Positions 17,742-27,551 of a stretch of 64,000 bases of DNA are shown here, piece after piece. The stretch spans positions 1,674,001-1,738,000 of the forward strand of contig CAVVMG010000001.1 of NCBI GenBank assembly GCA_963749415.1, in the 5' to 3' direction. Each line of letters begins with the position of its first letter. Position 1 is the stretch's first letter. A program made the position numbers and the translations under genes. This DNA comes from JALYNX01 sp963749415. Lineage in GTDB: Bacteria; Actinomycetota; Acidimicrobiia; Spongiisociales; ZC4RG35. Under the pieces are notes generated by a model, which saw nothing but the letters and a program-made list of their open reading frames with translations, was not told the origin of the DNA and did no database searches.

Positions 17742-18205
17742 CGAAGGCCCTATGCCCCGGGAGTTTTGACCCGCCCACCAACGGTCACGTCGACGTGATC
17801 GAGAGAGCCATAACCGCCTTCGACCAGGTTGCGATCGCGGTCATCGACAATCCATCGAAGAGATCGATGTTCACCGCGGCGGAGCGTGCCGACTTGTTGC
17901 GCGAGCTCTTCGGTGACCGCGTCGAGGTCGGCACCTTCGAAGGGCTGCTGGTCGACTACGCATCCCGGGTCGGCGCCGATGTCGTGATCAAGGGACTGCG
18001 GACGGTCGGGGACTACGAATACGAGTTGCAGATGGCACAGATGAACCGGTCGTTGAGCGGCATGGAAACCGTGTTCATGGCAACCAAGGAGGATTGGAGC
18101 TTCGTCTCGTCGTCACTGGTCAAGGAAGTGGCGAGGCTGGGGGGATCGGTGAGCGGGCTGGTGCCCGACGTCGTCGAGAAAGCACTGAAGGAGCGCCTGT
18201 CATGA
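17738..18205 (+). CDS. coaD: phosphopantetheine adenylyltransferase
   Basis: CoaD makes dephospho-CoA from 4'-phosphopantetheine and ATP, the penultimate step of coenzyme A synthesis. The 155-residue nucleotidyltransferase starts with CPGSFDPPTNGHVDVIERA, which includes the TxGH motif, and continues to the ATP-binding SFVSSSLVKEVA (an xxSSTxxR equivalent). Its start overlaps the rsmD stop, and its stop overlaps the next gene. Confidence 0.95.
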   Translation: MTKALCPGSFDPPTNGHVDVIERAITAFDQVAIAVIDNPSKRSMFTAAERADLLRELFGDRVEVGTFEGLLVDYASRVGADVVIKGLRTVGDYEYELQMAQMNRSLSGMETVFMATKEDWSFVSSSLVKEVARLGGSVSGLVPDVVEKALKERLS

Positions 18206-18741
18206 CCCCGGAAACCCCGATACAAACCGCACCGCCCGAGATGGCGGAGCAGCCGCCGCGCACCGAGCTCGCCGATCTTCAGGACATGGTCGACGACCTG
18301 ATCGTCTTTCTCCATGAGGCGAAGACGGTCCCCCTGTCGGGAAACGCAATCGTCGATCGCGAGCAGTTTCTCGGTCTTCTGGAGAAGATCCGGACCGGGC
18401 TCCCCGACGAGCTGAGGGCGGCCCGCTGGATGGTGCGAGAACGCGAGGCTTTCATCGCTCGCACCAATGAGAAGGCGCGGGAGATCGTGGACCGTGCCCG
18501 CAACGAGGCCGATGAGCTGGTGTCCGACTCCAGCATCGTGTCTGAGGCTGTGGAAGAGGCGAACATCCTGGTCCGCAGGGCCGAGGGTGAGGCCAGACGT
18601 CTCCGTCTCGAAACCGAAGACGAGATCGAGAAGAAGCTGCAGCGTGTCGAAGCGCTTCTCGGCGAGCTCACCGACCAGGTGCAGATGGCTCGCGACGAGC
18701 TTCACCAGGCACGCCCCAAGGCGCCCGAAGTACCGCTCTGA
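18202..18741 (+). CDS. coiled-coil protein, ATP synthase b-subunit/DivIVA-like
   Basis: The 179-residue protein is predicted to be almost entirely helical from about residue 25, with a long charged coiled coil (ERERIV-type heptads around AREIVDRARNEADELV and EGEARRLRLETEDEIEKKL). It has no membrane helix. Proteins of this type sit between coaD and yceD in many actinobacteria. The function is unknown and may be structural. It overlaps coaD by 4 bases. Confidence 0.78.
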   Translation: MTPETPIQTAPPEMAEQPPRTELADLQDMVDDLIVFLHEAKTVPLSGNAIVDREQFLGLLEKIRTGLPDELRAARWMVREREAFIARTNEKAREIVDRARNEADELVSDSSIVSEAVEEANILVRRAEGEARRLRLETEDEIEKKLQRVEALLGELTDQVQMARDELHQARPKAPEVPL

Positions 18742-18742
18742 G

Positions 18743-19234
18743 ATGACTTCGAACCTGATCGTCCCGGTCCGGGACCTGGTCGGGTCCCCGGGCAAGGAAC
18801 GGCCGTTCTCCGGTGAGCAGCAGGTGAAGCTGAGGCTGGGGGAGACGTCGGTCGACGGCCCGATGACGGTCGATGGCCTGGTCATTGGGATGATCCACGG
18901 TGTCCTGGCGAGGTTCCATGCCTCGGCGATCGCCCACTTCACCTGCACGAGATGCCTTGTGGAGTGGGAGGCTCCGGTCTCGGTCGACGCCGAACAGGTG
19001 TTTTCCGGCATCCCCGACGAGGACGGTTATGGCATCGTCGACGATGAGGTGGACGTCGGGCGGCCCGCCACGGACGAGCTGGCACTCGCCCTGCCCCCAG
19101 CTCCGCCGTGCCGGCCCGACTGCAAGGGACTTTGCCCAACATGTGGAACCGACTTGAATACAGATCCCTGCGACGGCCATGGGGAGGACTCCGAATCCCC
19201 ATTTGCTGCGCTGAAGGATCTGTTCGATCCCTGA
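18743..19234 (+). CDS. yceD: YceD/DUF177 family protein
   Basis: The 163-residue protein is a YceD-type protein, a family linked to rRNA metabolism and normally encoded just before rpmF and plsX, as here. It contains CTRCLVEWEAPVSVDAEQVF and a C-terminal double cysteine pair (CRPDCKGLCPTCGTDLN) that probably binds zinc. ATG 18743 directly follows the preceding stop. Confidence 0.88.
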   Translation: MTSNLIVPVRDLVGSPGKERPFSGEQQVKLRLGETSVDGPMTVDGLVIGMIHGVLARFHASAIAHFTCTRCLVEWEAPVSVDAEQVFSGIPDEDGYGIVDDEVDVGRPATDELALALPPAPPCRPDCKGLCPTCGTDLNTDPCDGHGEDSESPFAALKDLFDP

Positions 19235-19255
19235 GATACCAAGGAGTGACCGCAA

Positions 19256-19432
19256 ATGGCGGTGCCCAAGAAGAAGATGTCGCGCTCGCGTACCCGGCAG
19301 CGCAAAGCAGCATGGAAGGTCTCTCGCCCGACCACGGTCGCCTGCGATCGCTGCGGCCGTCCCAAGCTCCCGCACCGAGCCTGTCGAGAGTGCGGCACCT
19401 ACAGCGGCCGTGAGGTCGTGAAAGCCGACTGA
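19256..19432 (+). CDS. rpmF: 50S ribosomal protein L32
   Basis: The 58-residue L32 protein begins MAVPKKKMSRSRTRQRKA and has the two zinc-binding pairs CDRCG and CRECG. AAGGAG precedes the ATG by 8-9 bases. It lies between yceD and plsX, the conserved order. Confidence 0.95.
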   Translation: MAVPKKKMSRSRTRQRKAAWKVSRPTTVACDRCGRPKLPHRACRECGTYSGREVVKAD

Positions 19433-19435
19433 GCC

Positions 19436-20407
19436 TTGGCCCGTATCGCCCTCGATGCCATGGGGGGCGACAACGCCCCATCAGAGACGGTTGCAGGCGC
19501 GGTCGAGGCGGCCCGGCGTGGCGTCGACGTTGTGCTGGTCGGTGACCACCATCTGATCGAGGCCGAGCTGGCCAAACACGAGACCCGTCTCCCGATAGTC
19601 GACGCTCCTGAGGTGATCGGCATGTCCGATGACCCGGCGCGGGCCATCCGGGAGAAGCCGGGTGCCTCGATCACGGTGGCTGCGAAGCTGGTCGCAGAGC
19701 GCTCCGCTTTGGGGATGGTCTCCGCCGGCTCCACGGGAGCCGCCATGGCCGCGGCCGCCATAATCATCGGCCGAATCAGGGGTGTGGCCCGGCCCTCGAT
19801 CGCTTCCATCTTCCCGACCCCGGGCTCGCCCACGCTCGTGCTCGACTCCGGGGCGAATCCCGAGGTCAGGCCCGAGCAGCTCGCCCAGTTCGGGATCATG
19901 GGGTCGGTTGCCGCCCAGGTGCTGCTGGGTATCGACATGCCCCGCGTCGGGCTCTTGTCGATCGGTGAGGAGAAGGGGAAGGGCCGCGACCTGGAGCGTG
20001 CCGCGTACGACCTGCTCGAAGCGGCACCCGTGAATTTCATCGGCAATCTCGAGGGTCGCGACGTGGCCACCGAGCGTGCCGACGTCATCGTCACCGACGG
20101 ATTCACCGGCAATGTCTTCCTGAAGACGATGGAGGGCGCCGCCAGGATGATCGGCCGCCTTGCCCTAGAAGAGCTGTCGGCCCTCGACCCCGAAGTGCAG
20201 GAGGCGGCGATGCCGGCTCTGATGCGGCTCCGTCAGCGCCTCGACTATGAGACCTACGGGGGCGCCCAGCTCCTCGGCGTGAAAGGCGTGGTGGTCATCG
20301 CCCATGGCTCGTCGAGCCGGGTTGCAATTGCCAACGCCTTGGAGATGGCCCGAGATGGGGCCGAGCGCGACCTGCCCGGCCGTCTCGCCACCGAACTGGC
20401 CTCGTGA
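19436..20407 (+). CDS. plsX: phosphate acyltransferase PlsX
   Basis: PlsX converts acyl-ACP to acyl phosphate for phospholipid synthesis at the membrane surface. The 323-residue protein begins ARIALDAMGGDNAPSETV and contains MVSAGSTGAAMAAA and FTGNVFLKTMEG, all diagnostic. TTG 19436 lies just after the rpmF stop. The end overlaps the rnc GTG by 4 bases, implying coupling. Confidence 0.95.
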   Translation: MARIALDAMGGDNAPSETVAGAVEAARRGVDVVLVGDHHLIEAELAKHETRLPIVDAPEVIGMSDDPARAIREKPGASITVAAKLVAERSALGMVSAGSTGAAMAAAAIIIGRIRGVARPSIASIFPTPGSPTLVLDSGANPEVRPEQLAQFGIMGSVAAQVLLGIDMPRVGLLSIGEEKGKGRDLERAAYDLLEAAPVNFIGNLEGRDVATERADVIVTDGFTGNVFLKTMEGAARMIGRLALEELSALDPEVQEAAMPALMRLRQRLDYETYGGAQLLGVKGVVVIAHGSSSRVAIANALEMARDGAERDLPGRLATELAS

Positions 20408-21081
20408 CCACCCTCGAGGACCGGCTCGGGTACGTGTTCAGCGATCCCGGCCTCCTCGGGCTGGCGCTGACCCATCGCTCGGTGAGCGCCGAGGATCAGA
20501 CACGACCCGACAACGAGCGCCTCGAGTTCCTTGGCGACGCCGTGCTTCAGGTGGTCACCACCGACCGCCTCTATCACGAGTTCTCACGGCTCGCCGAGGG
20601 GAAGATGGCGAAGATTCGCGCCGCGCTCGTCAGCCGCCCGACCCTCGCCGACGTGGCCCGGAGCATCGATCTCGGTGCTCACCTCGAGCTGGCTAGCGCA
20701 GAGGACCGCACCGGGGGGAGAGACAAGGACTCGATCCTGGCCGACGCGATGGAAGCTGTCATCGGCGCCGTCTATCTCGATGGCGGGCTGGACAAGTCCC
20801 GTGAGCTCATCGACCGGCTGTGGGGCGACCGGGTCGAGGACAGGGCGAAGAGCCCTGGCGTCAAGGACTACAAGACCCGCCTCCAGGAGGTGCTGGCCAG
20901 GGACGGGCGGCGACCCGAATACCACACCGACGGCTCCGGGCCCGACCATCAGCGTCTGTTCTCTTCCTCGGTCGGGGTGGGCGATGTCGAGCTGGGCACG
21001 GGCTCTGGCAGGTCCAAGAAGGAAGCCGAGCAGGAAGCGGCCCGCCTGGCCCTCGACTCGCTCAGCCGGGCGTCGGGCTGA
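20404..21081 (+). CDS. rnc: ribonuclease III
   Basis: RNase III cuts double-stranded RNA in rRNA and mRNA processing. The 225-residue protein has the nuclease signature NERLEFLGDAVLQ, the second acidic site DAMEAVIGAVYLDGG and a C-terminal double-strand RNA-binding domain (DYKTRLQEVLARDGR, GSGRSKKEAEQEAA). Its last 20 bases overlap the convergent membrane-protein gene. Confidence 0.95.
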   Translation: MTTLEDRLGYVFSDPGLLGLALTHRSVSAEDQTRPDNERLEFLGDAVLQVVTTDRLYHEFSRLAEGKMAKIRAALVSRPTLADVARSIDLGAHLELASAEDRTGGRDKDSILADAMEAVIGAVYLDGGLDKSRELIDRLWGDRVEDRAKSPGVKDYKTRLQEVLARDGRRPEYHTDGSGPDHQRLFSSSVGVGDVELGTGSGRSKKEAEQEAARLALDSLSRASG

Positions 21082-21868
21082 GTGCCTCGCCGTTGAGCGC
21101 TCTGAGATGGAAGTACCACATGGTGGTCATCACCGCGATCGCGGCAACCACGAGACCTTGAAGGACCAGGCCGGCGACGAACACCAGAGCGAGTGACGTC
21201 GAGATGTCGCCAACGGCGACCAGGGGCAGCGCCAACAGTTGCAGCAGCTGGCCGGCGACCGACCCCATCAGGCCAACCAGGAGCACGAAGCCGAGGGTCG
21301 GCCACCATTGGCCCCGCACCAGGCGCGCACTGCGGCTCAGCGAGGCGACCACGCCGCGATCCTCGAGTGCGACGACATGCGTGGTCATCGACAGGGAGAC
21401 ACCGAGCCAAATCCCGGGAACGATGAGGAGGAGCGTGCCGATGATCACGCCGACCGTGCCGAGGATCCCGGCAAATACCAGCTTCGGCATCCTGGCCAGG
21501 GCCTTTCGAGTTGCCTCCCCAGCAGTGATAGCTGTGCCTTCGAGGCGAGCCAAGACGATGTAGCTGACCGCGAGGCCGATGAACGCGGACGCGATCACCT
21601 GGAGCACGATCGCGATCAGGATCGCGTTGACGAAGGGAAGGGCGAGCTCGAGGAACTCCTCACGGGACATCGTCTCGAACAGCTCCGGGTCGTTCAGAGT
21701 CAGCCTGAAGAACTCGGTGCCGCCCGTCGCCTGGAGGGCAACCAGCGTCAGCGCTCCCATTGGGATGAACGCGCCGAGTGCTGGGGCCACGAGGCTGCGC
21801 CACACCGCCCCGAGCATCCTCATCCCATCGGTGAGCACATCGCTGAAAGTGCGTGGTGTCGACTGCAT
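21062..21868 (-). CDS. multi-pass membrane protein of unknown function
   Basis: The 268-residue protein has about six hydrophobic helices and a soluble loop at about 50-75. The repeated segments resemble glycerophosphodiester-phosphodiesterase membrane-domain (YciC-like) proteins: GEATRKALARMPKLVFAGIL, IVPGIWLGVSLSMTTHVVALEDRG and SLSRSARLVRGQWW. The VPGIW...ALEDRG...SxxLxRGxWW pattern is typical of that group. The function is unknown. TACCGT at 21880-21885 may be its -10 box, giving a very short leader. Confidence 0.8.
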   Translation of the reverse strand: MQSTPRTFSDVLTDGMRMLGAVWRSLVAPALGAFIPMGALTLVALQATGGTEFFRLTLNDPELFETMSREEFLELALPFVNAILIAIVLQVIASAFIGLAVSYIVLARLEGTAITAGEATRKALARMPKLVFAGILGTVGVIIGTLLLIVPGIWLGVSLSMTTHVVALEDRGVVASLSRSARLVRGQWWPTLGFVLLVGLMGSVAGQLLQLLALPLVAVGDISTSLALVFVAGLVLQGLVVAAIAVMTTMWYFHLRALNGEALSPTPG

Positions 21869-21906
21869 AGGGGTCGGGTACGGTAACCGCCCCTCCCTGG
21901 AGTCCG

Positions 21907-22746
21907 ATGCCCGAGTTGCCCGAGGTGGAGATCACAAGACGCCATCTTCACGAGGCGATGGTCGGCCGCACGATGAAGGTGGTGACGGTGAGCCACGTGA
22001 GGACTTCGCGGCACAACCAGGGGACCACGGAGGTGGAGGACCGATTGACCGGGCGGGTGGTCCAGTCGGTGGGACGGAAGGGCAAATTCCTCGTGGCGCC
22101 GCTCGACGATGGCCAGGTGCTGGTCGCCCACCTCGGGATGTCCGGTCGGTTCTCGGTCGGGAGCGCGGATGATCCCCAACCTGCCCACACCCATTTTCGG
22201 GCACTCCTCGATGACGGGAGCGAGGTCCGATTCGTCGATCCCCGCACCTTCGGTTTCGTCGCGGTTTTCAGCGAGGACGAGTTGGATTCCTCCGGCGTCG
22301 GGCGACTCGGGCCAGATGCCTGGGCCGACCCTCCAACCACTGAGGAACTCGAGCTCGCACTCAGTCGGAGGACTGCGCCGATCAAGGCGCTATTGCTGGA
22401 CCAGGGCCCGATCTCCGGGTTGGGCAACATCTATGCCGACGAGGCTCTCCACCTGGCCAGGATCCACCCGTTGGCCCCGGGGAACCAACTATCGATCGCG
22501 GATCTGGAGCGGTTGGGCGCCGCCATCGCCGAGGTGCTCAGCGCGGCGATCGACAATGGAGGGACCAGTCTGAGCGATCTCACCTATCTGCTGCCGGACG
22601 GCACTGCGGGTGAGAACCTGGAGCAACTCGCGGTCTACGGGCGCACCGACCTTCCGTGTCCCCGGTGCGGGACTCCGATCGAGCGGATCGTGATCCGGGC
22701 GCGCTCCTCACATTTCTGCCCAACCTGTCAGGGCTTTCCGGGATGA
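21907..22746 (+). CDS. mutM: formamidopyrimidine-DNA glycosylase
   Basis: MutM removes 8-oxoguanine and other oxidised purines. The 279-residue protein begins with the catalytic PELPEVE (Pro2 nucleophile). It contains the conserved lysine region GRKGKFL, the helix-two-turn-helix LLDQGPISGLGNIYADE and the C-terminal zinc finger with CPRC and CPTC. GGAG precedes the ATG by 6 bases. It overlaps acyP by 4 bases. Confidence 0.95.
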   Translation: MPELPEVEITRRHLHEAMVGRTMKVVTVSHVRTSRHNQGTTEVEDRLTGRVVQSVGRKGKFLVAPLDDGQVLVAHLGMSGRFSVGSADDPQPAHTHFRALLDDGSEVRFVDPRTFGFVAVFSEDELDSSGVGRLGPDAWADPPTTEELELALSRRTAPIKALLLDQGPISGLGNIYADEALHLARIHPLAPGNQLSIADLERLGAAIAEVLSAAIDNGGTSLSDLTYLLPDGTAGENLEQLAVYGRTDLPCPRCGTPIERIVIRARSSHFCPTCQGFPG

Positions 22747-23039
22747 CCCAGCGAACGGTCCGCGCCGTCGTCAGCGGGAGGGTGCAACAGGTCGGTTTCC
22801 GGCAGAGCTGCCGGCAAATGGCACGCTCCCTCGGTCTCGTGGGGTGGGTGCAGAACCTCCGCGACGGGAGCGTCGAAGTCCTTGCTCAGGGAGGCACCGA
22901 TGCCGTTGACCAGCTGGTCAGCTGGCTCTGGACCGGGCCTGCCGGCGCCTTCGTCACCGGTGTCGAATCGGAGTCGGTGTCCGGAGACCAGACGCTGCGG
23001 GACTTCTTCATCCACGCCGATCCCAGTAAGAGCCGCTGA
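22743..23039 (+). CDS. acyP: acylphosphatase
   Basis: The 98-residue enzyme hydrolyses acyl phosphates. It shows the catalytic-arginine loop SGRVQQVGFRQSCR and the asparagine region GWVQNLRDGSVEVLAQG. It is translationally coupled to mutM and precedes smc, an arrangement common in actinobacteria. Confidence 0.93.
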   Translation: MTQRTVRAVVSGRVQQVGFRQSCRQMARSLGLVGWVQNLRDGSVEVLAQGGTDAVDQLVSWLWTGPAGAFVTGVESESVSGDQTLRDFFIHADPSKSR

Positions 23040-23102
23040 TCACTGCGCGCGCTGTTAGCCTGACTCGATAATCACAGTCGTGTCATTCGCCAGGAAATAG
23101 CT

Positions 23103-26100
23103 GTGTATTTGAAGTCACTGAAGCTCATCGGGTTCAAGTCGTTCGCCGATCGCGCCCGTCTCGAGTTTCGCCCCGGTGTCACGGTGATCGTCGGGCCGAA
23201 CGGGTCGGGGAAGTCCAACCTGGTCGACGCCCTGTCCTGGGTGATGGGGAGCCAGTCGCCCAAGACGCTGCGGACCGGGAAGATGGAAGACGTCGTCTTC
23301 GCCGGCACCGCAACCAGGCCCGCCCTCAACCGGGCGGAGGCGGTCCTGGTAATCGACAACACAGAGCGGATGCTCCCTCTCGACCTGGACGAGGTCTCGC
23401 TGACCAGGCGTCTCTATCGGGACGGGTCCAGCGACTACGAGATCAACGGCGTTGGCTGCCGGCTTCTCGACATCCAGGAGCTTCTCAGCGATTCCGGCGT
23501 GGGCCGCCACCAACATGTGATCATCGGGCAGGGTCAGGTCGACTCGGTACTCAATGCTTCGCCGGAAGACCACCGGGCCGTCATCGAGGAGGCGGCCGGC
23601 ATCCTCAAGCACCGGAGGCGCAAGGAGAAGGCAGAACGCCGCCTGGAACGCACCGATGAAGACGTGCTCCGCCTTCAGGATCTGCTCGGAGAGATCGAGC
23701 GCCAGTTGCGGCCCCTACGGCGCCAGGCCAAGGCGGCGGAGAGCTACCACGGGCTCAAGGATCAGGTCCGCGCGCTTTCCCTCTACCTCGCCCGGGTCGA
23801 GCTCGAGGAGCTGGACGCTGGTAGCCGCGCCGCGGGAGCGGAGCACGACTTGCTCTCGGCGAACGTCGAGCACGAGCAGGCCCAGATCGTCGAAATGTCG
23901 GCAACGGTTGCCGACCTCACAGCCAGCGCCTCGGTCTTGGGCTCGAAGCTGGAACGGGATACCGGCGCCGCCGCCCTCCTCGAGACCTCGATCGAGCGCC
24001 TCCGCCGGCTGGGCTCCGTGGCGCACGAGCGCAGTCGCGCCGCGTCCGGGCGCATCCAGGCTTCCCAGGAGCGAAAGAAGGACCTCGACGCAGAGCTGTT
24101 CGGGATCCACGACGAGCTGGCACAGATCGAGGGCTCGATCGAGGACGCATCCCTTCACGCAGAGGTTCGAGAGAGCCGATTCCGGCGCCTCGAGGACGAG
24201 GAGAACGTAATCGCGACCCAGAACGCCCTCTCGCCCGAGGGTGCACTCGCCGCAGTCCGTGGGGAGCTGAGTGTCTACGAAGCCGCAGGTGTCCGGGACA
24301 CCCGGGAGTTGGAGGCAGTCGCGCATCGCCTCGACGTGGTCGATGGGCAGGCGCGCGCCGAGTTGTCCGAGATCGCTCGGATCGATGACGAAGTCCGCTC
24401 ACTGGACGAGACGGTGGGCAAGCTTCAAGGGTCCTACGAGGCGGCATCGCGTCGCAGCGCCAAGGACCAGGAGGCCAGGGCAGGCGCCGAGGAGGTCCTG
24501 ACCGCCGCACAGCTTGCGGTTGCCGCTGCCGAGGCCAGGGTGGAGGCAGTTTCCGCCGCCCTCGCCGGCAGATTCGACCTGGAGGCGCGACGCTCGGTGG
24601 AAGGTGCCCGCGGCGCCCGGGGCAGCCTGATCTCGTTGCTCGACATTCCTGCGGGGCTGCAGCGAGCCGTCGATGCCGCGCTCGGCCGCTGGGTCGACGC
24701 CGTCGCGTTCGACGGGATGGAGTCACTGCAGGAGGTCGTCGAAGGTGTGAAATCGGCGGGCGGTGGTGGCGTCCCGGTGGTTGCTTCACAAGGTGACGGA
24801 GAAGCACCGGCGCGCGCCGTTGCCGCCCATGCCGGAGTAGAAGCTCTCATCGATCGCCTGGGCAATGGCGCCGACAAGTCCCTTGCCCTCCGCCTGCTCG
24901 GCGATGTTCTCCTCGTCGAGGGCTGGGCGGCCGCCTGGGCCCTGGTCTCCCGCAACCCGGAGCTGAGAGCGGTCACTCCCGAGGGAGACCTGATCTCCGC
25001 CGACGGCGTGCAGATCGCTCATCCCGAAGGGGCAGGCCCGGCCATGCTCGAGGCCGCCGAGGTCGAGATGGAGAGGGCGAAGACGGCCCTATCCCGGGCA
25101 CTGTCGATTCACACCGCAGCCAAAAGGGACTTCGAGAAGAGCCGTGAGATCGAGCGTCGAGCACTCGAAGAGCTCGAGGGTGCGGAAGCGGGTCTCGCCG
25201 GGCGCTCGGAGGCAATGGGTCGCTTGCAGAAGTCAGTCGACTCGCTCGATGGGGAGCGTGCCCGGCTTGGGGCACGAAAGTCCTCGCTTCTCGAGGGGAT
25301 GGCCGACCGTGATCGGCAGAAGGTCGACCTGGAGGCCCGACTCCGCGCCCTGGAGGGAGAAGAGGGCGAGCGGATGCGGGCTTGGGAGGAGCTCGAAGCT
25401 CGTCGGATCCAAATTGGAGCCGACCGGGAGCTGGCTCGATCGGAATGGCAGGAGGCGGCTACCACCCTCCAAGCCCTGGTGGAGCGGAAGCGCCTCCTCG
25501 AGGAGCGGTTGCAGCGCATCAACGCGGAGATCGGAAGGGTCGGACCGGCGCCGGACCCCTCCGACACATCGAGGCTCGAAGTGGTCGAGCGGCTCGCCCG
25601 TCAGGGCGTCGAAGTGCTGGTCGCGAGGCTCGGTGATCTCCGCGAACGGCAGTCCGCACTTCGATCCTCCAGGGACACCGCAATCGCTGAGCTGGAGTCG
25701 GCACGGGCGAACCATGAGTCGCTGAGGAACGGGATCAGTGAGGCGAGGGAGCGGATCAGCCAGCTCCAAGTGCTGCTCACCGAGCTCCGCATGCGTCGCG
25801 AGGCCGTGGTCGAGGGCGTGCGCCGGGATGCCGACGCCGAGGAGGATCTCGCCATGAAGGCGGAGCGCCCCGACTACCCCGAAGATGCCGACCTGGGCTC
25901 GGTTCTCGCCGACAAGTCGGCCCAGCTCCGGCGACTGGGCCCGATCAACCCGCTTGCCGCAGCAGAGTTCGCCGAGCTCGACGAGCGCCACACTTTCCTC
26001 GCCGATCAGCTGAGCGACGTCGAATCGTCGCGGTCCGAGTTGCGCAAGGTGATCAAAGCGCTCGACGAGGAGATCGAGCGCCGTTTCCAGGAGGCGTTCA

Positions 26101-26555
26101 CCGAGGTTGCCGAGGCATACCAACGCTATTTCGGGCTGCTGTTTCCTGGTGGCACAGGTCGGATCCGGCTCACTGACCCGGCCGACCCGCAATCCGGGTT
26201 GATGATCGAAGCCCAGCCTCTTGGCAAGCGAGTGAGCCAGCTCACCCTGCTCTCAGGTGGGGAGCGCAGTCTGGCCGCCCTCGCCTTCCTGTTCTCGATA
26301 TTCGAGGCGCGGCCGAGCCCGTTCTATGTCCTGGACGAGGTCGAGGCTGCACTGGACGACTCCAACCTGCGCCGCTTCCTGCGGATCGTGGATGAGTTTC
26401 GGCAGCGGGCCCAGCTGCTCATCGTGACCCACCAGCAGCAGACCATGGAAGCGGCCGACGTCCTCTACGGGGTCACAATGGAGCCCGGCGGCTCGTCGCA
26501 GGCGGTCCGCAAGGACATGGTCACGGTCGGCGCCGAAGAATTGTTCCGGCAGTAA
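23103..26555 (+). CDS. smc: chromosome segregation protein SMC
   Basis: SMC is the ATPase of bacterial condensin. The 1150-residue protein has the N-terminal head (LKLIGFKSFADRARLEF, Walker A GPNGSGKSNLVDA), a coiled coil, a hinge around residues 495-650 (RGSLISLLDIPAGLQRAVDAALGRWVDAVAF), a second coiled coil, and the C-terminal head with LSGGERSLAALAFLF and Walker B FYVLDEVEAALDD. GTG 23103 follows AGGAAA. ftsY follows in the same direction. Confidence 0.96.
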   Translation: MYLKSLKLIGFKSFADRARLEFRPGVTVIVGPNGSGKSNLVDALSWVMGSQSPKTLRTGKMEDVVFAGTATRPALNRAEAVLVIDNTERMLPLDLDEVSLTRRLYRDGSSDYEINGVGCRLLDIQELLSDSGVGRHQHVIIGQGQVDSVLNASPEDHRAVIEEAAGILKHRRRKEKAERRLERTDEDVLRLQDLLGEIERQLRPLRRQAKAAESYHGLKDQVRALSLYLARVELEELDAGSRAAGAEHDLLSANVEHEQAQIVEMSATVADLTASASVLGSKLERDTGAAALLETSIERLRRLGSVAHERSRAASGRIQASQERKKDLDAELFGIHDELAQIEGSIEDASLHAEVRESRFRRLEDEENVIATQNALSPEGALAAVRGELSVYEAAGVRDTRELEAVAHRLDVVDGQARAELSEIARIDDEVRSLDETVGKLQGSYEAASRRSAKDQEARAGAEEVLTAAQLAVAAAEARVEAVSAALAGRFDLEARRSVEGARGARGSLISLLDIPAGLQRAVDAALGRWVDAVAFDGMESLQEVVEGVKSAGGGGVPVVASQGDGEAPARAVAAHAGVEALIDRLGNGADKSLALRLLGDVLLVEGWAAAWALVSRNPELRAVTPEGDLISADGVQIAHPEGAGPAMLEAAEVEMERAKTALSRALSIHTAAKRDFEKSREIERRALEELEGAEAGLAGRSEAMGRLQKSVDSLDGERARLGARKSSLLEGMADRDRQKVDLEARLRALEGEEGERMRAWEELEARRIQIGADRELARSEWQEAATTLQALVERKRLLEERLQRINAEIGRVGPAPDPSDTSRLEVVERLARQGVEVLVARLGDLRERQSALRSSRDTAIAELESARANHESLRNGISEARERISQLQVLLTELRMRREAVVEGVRRDADAEEDLAMKAERPDYPEDADLGSVLADKSAQLRRLGPINPLAAAEFAELDERHTFLADQLSDVESSRSELRKVIKALDEEIERRFQEAFTEVAEAYQRYFGLLFPGGTGRIRLTDPADPQSGLMIEAQPLGKRVSQLTLLSGGERSLAALAFLFSIFEARPSPFYVLDEVEAALDDSNLRRFLRIVDEFRQRAQLLIVTHQQQTMEAADVLYGVTMEPGGSSQAVRKDMVTVGAEELFRQ

Positions 26556-26567
26556 CTTCGCCCCGGC

Positions 26568-27551
26568 ATGGACAGCGCCCTCCTCTACGTCCTCATCGGT
26601 ATCGCCGTGCTGGCGCTCGTCGTGATCGCCGTGGTCTTTCTGATGAGGTCGGATCGGGAGGAGTCGGCGGACCCGGGTGCACCACCCGCTCGAACAGTCG
26701 GGGGCGGTGCTCTCGGCACTTCCCTGCGCCGGGTGCTGGGGGGTGGGATCAGCGAGGAGACCTGGACCGCGCTCGAGGAGGCCCTCCTCGCAGCCGACGT
26801 CGGGGTGGAAGCGACTGGAGCAATCGTCGGTGGAGTGCGGGCGGCGCATCCCGAGACGGCGGAGGATGCCCGACGCCAGCTGGCGCGTCAGCTCCGCGCC
26901 GAGTTGGGGGACCGGCCCCGTGAGCTCGCCCTGAACGGGACGCCTGCGGTGATCCTGGTGGTGGGGGTGAACGGGACCGGGAAGACGACGACCATCGCCA
27001 AGCTCGCCGCGCTGCTCACCGGCCGCGGGAGCAAAGTCGTGCTGGCGGCTGCCGACACGTTTCGAGCTGCGGCCGGGGCACAGCTCCAGACCTGGGGAGA
27101 CCGCCTCGGCGTGGATGTGGTGGGAGGCCAGGAGGGAGGAGACCCGGCTTCGGTCGCCTTCGATGCCATCGGATCTGCCCGGGCTCGAGGTGCAGACGTG
27201 GTGATCGTCGACACCGCCGGGCGCCTTCATGCCAAGAAGAACCTGATGTCCGAGTTGTCCAAGATCCATCGGGTGACATCGGGTGACCGGGGAGAGGTGG
27301 ATGAGGTGCTGCTGGTGCTCGACGCCACGGCGGGGCAAAACGGCATCACCCAGGTCGAGGAATTCTCGGACGCGGTCCCAGTCTCGGGCATCGTGCTCAC
27401 CAAGTTGGACGGCACAGCCCGGGGTGGGATCGTGATCGCCATCGAGCGCCGTCTCGGGGTGCCCGTGAAGTTCGTGGGCCTCGGTGAGAGGCTCGAGGAT
27501 CTGGCGCCTTTCGACCCCGACCGATTCGTCGCAGAGCTCTTGGAGGAATGA
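26568..27551 (+). CDS. ftsY: signal recognition particle receptor FtsY
   Basis: FtsY is the membrane GTPase that receives SRP-ribosome complexes. The 327-residue protein starts with one membrane helix (LLYVLIGIAVLALVVIAVVF), as in many actinobacteria. The NG domain follows with VNGTGKTTTIAKLA, AADTFRAAAGAQL, DTAGRLHAKKNLM and TKLDGTARGG. Its partner ffh is at 59908. It overlaps cdd by 4 bases. Confidence 0.95.
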   Translation: MDSALLYVLIGIAVLALVVIAVVFLMRSDREESADPGAPPARTVGGGALGTSLRRVLGGGISEETWTALEEALLAADVGVEATGAIVGGVRAAHPETAEDARRQLARQLRAELGDRPRELALNGTPAVILVVGVNGTGKTTTIAKLAALLTGRGSKVVLAAADTFRAAAGAQLQTWGDRLGVDVVGGQEGGDPASVAFDAIGSARARGADVVIVDTAGRLHAKKNLMSELSKIHRVTSGDRGEVDEVLLVLDATAGQNGITQVEEFSDAVPVSGIVLTKLDGTARGGIVIAIERRLGVPVKFVGLGERLEDLAPFDPDRFVAELLEE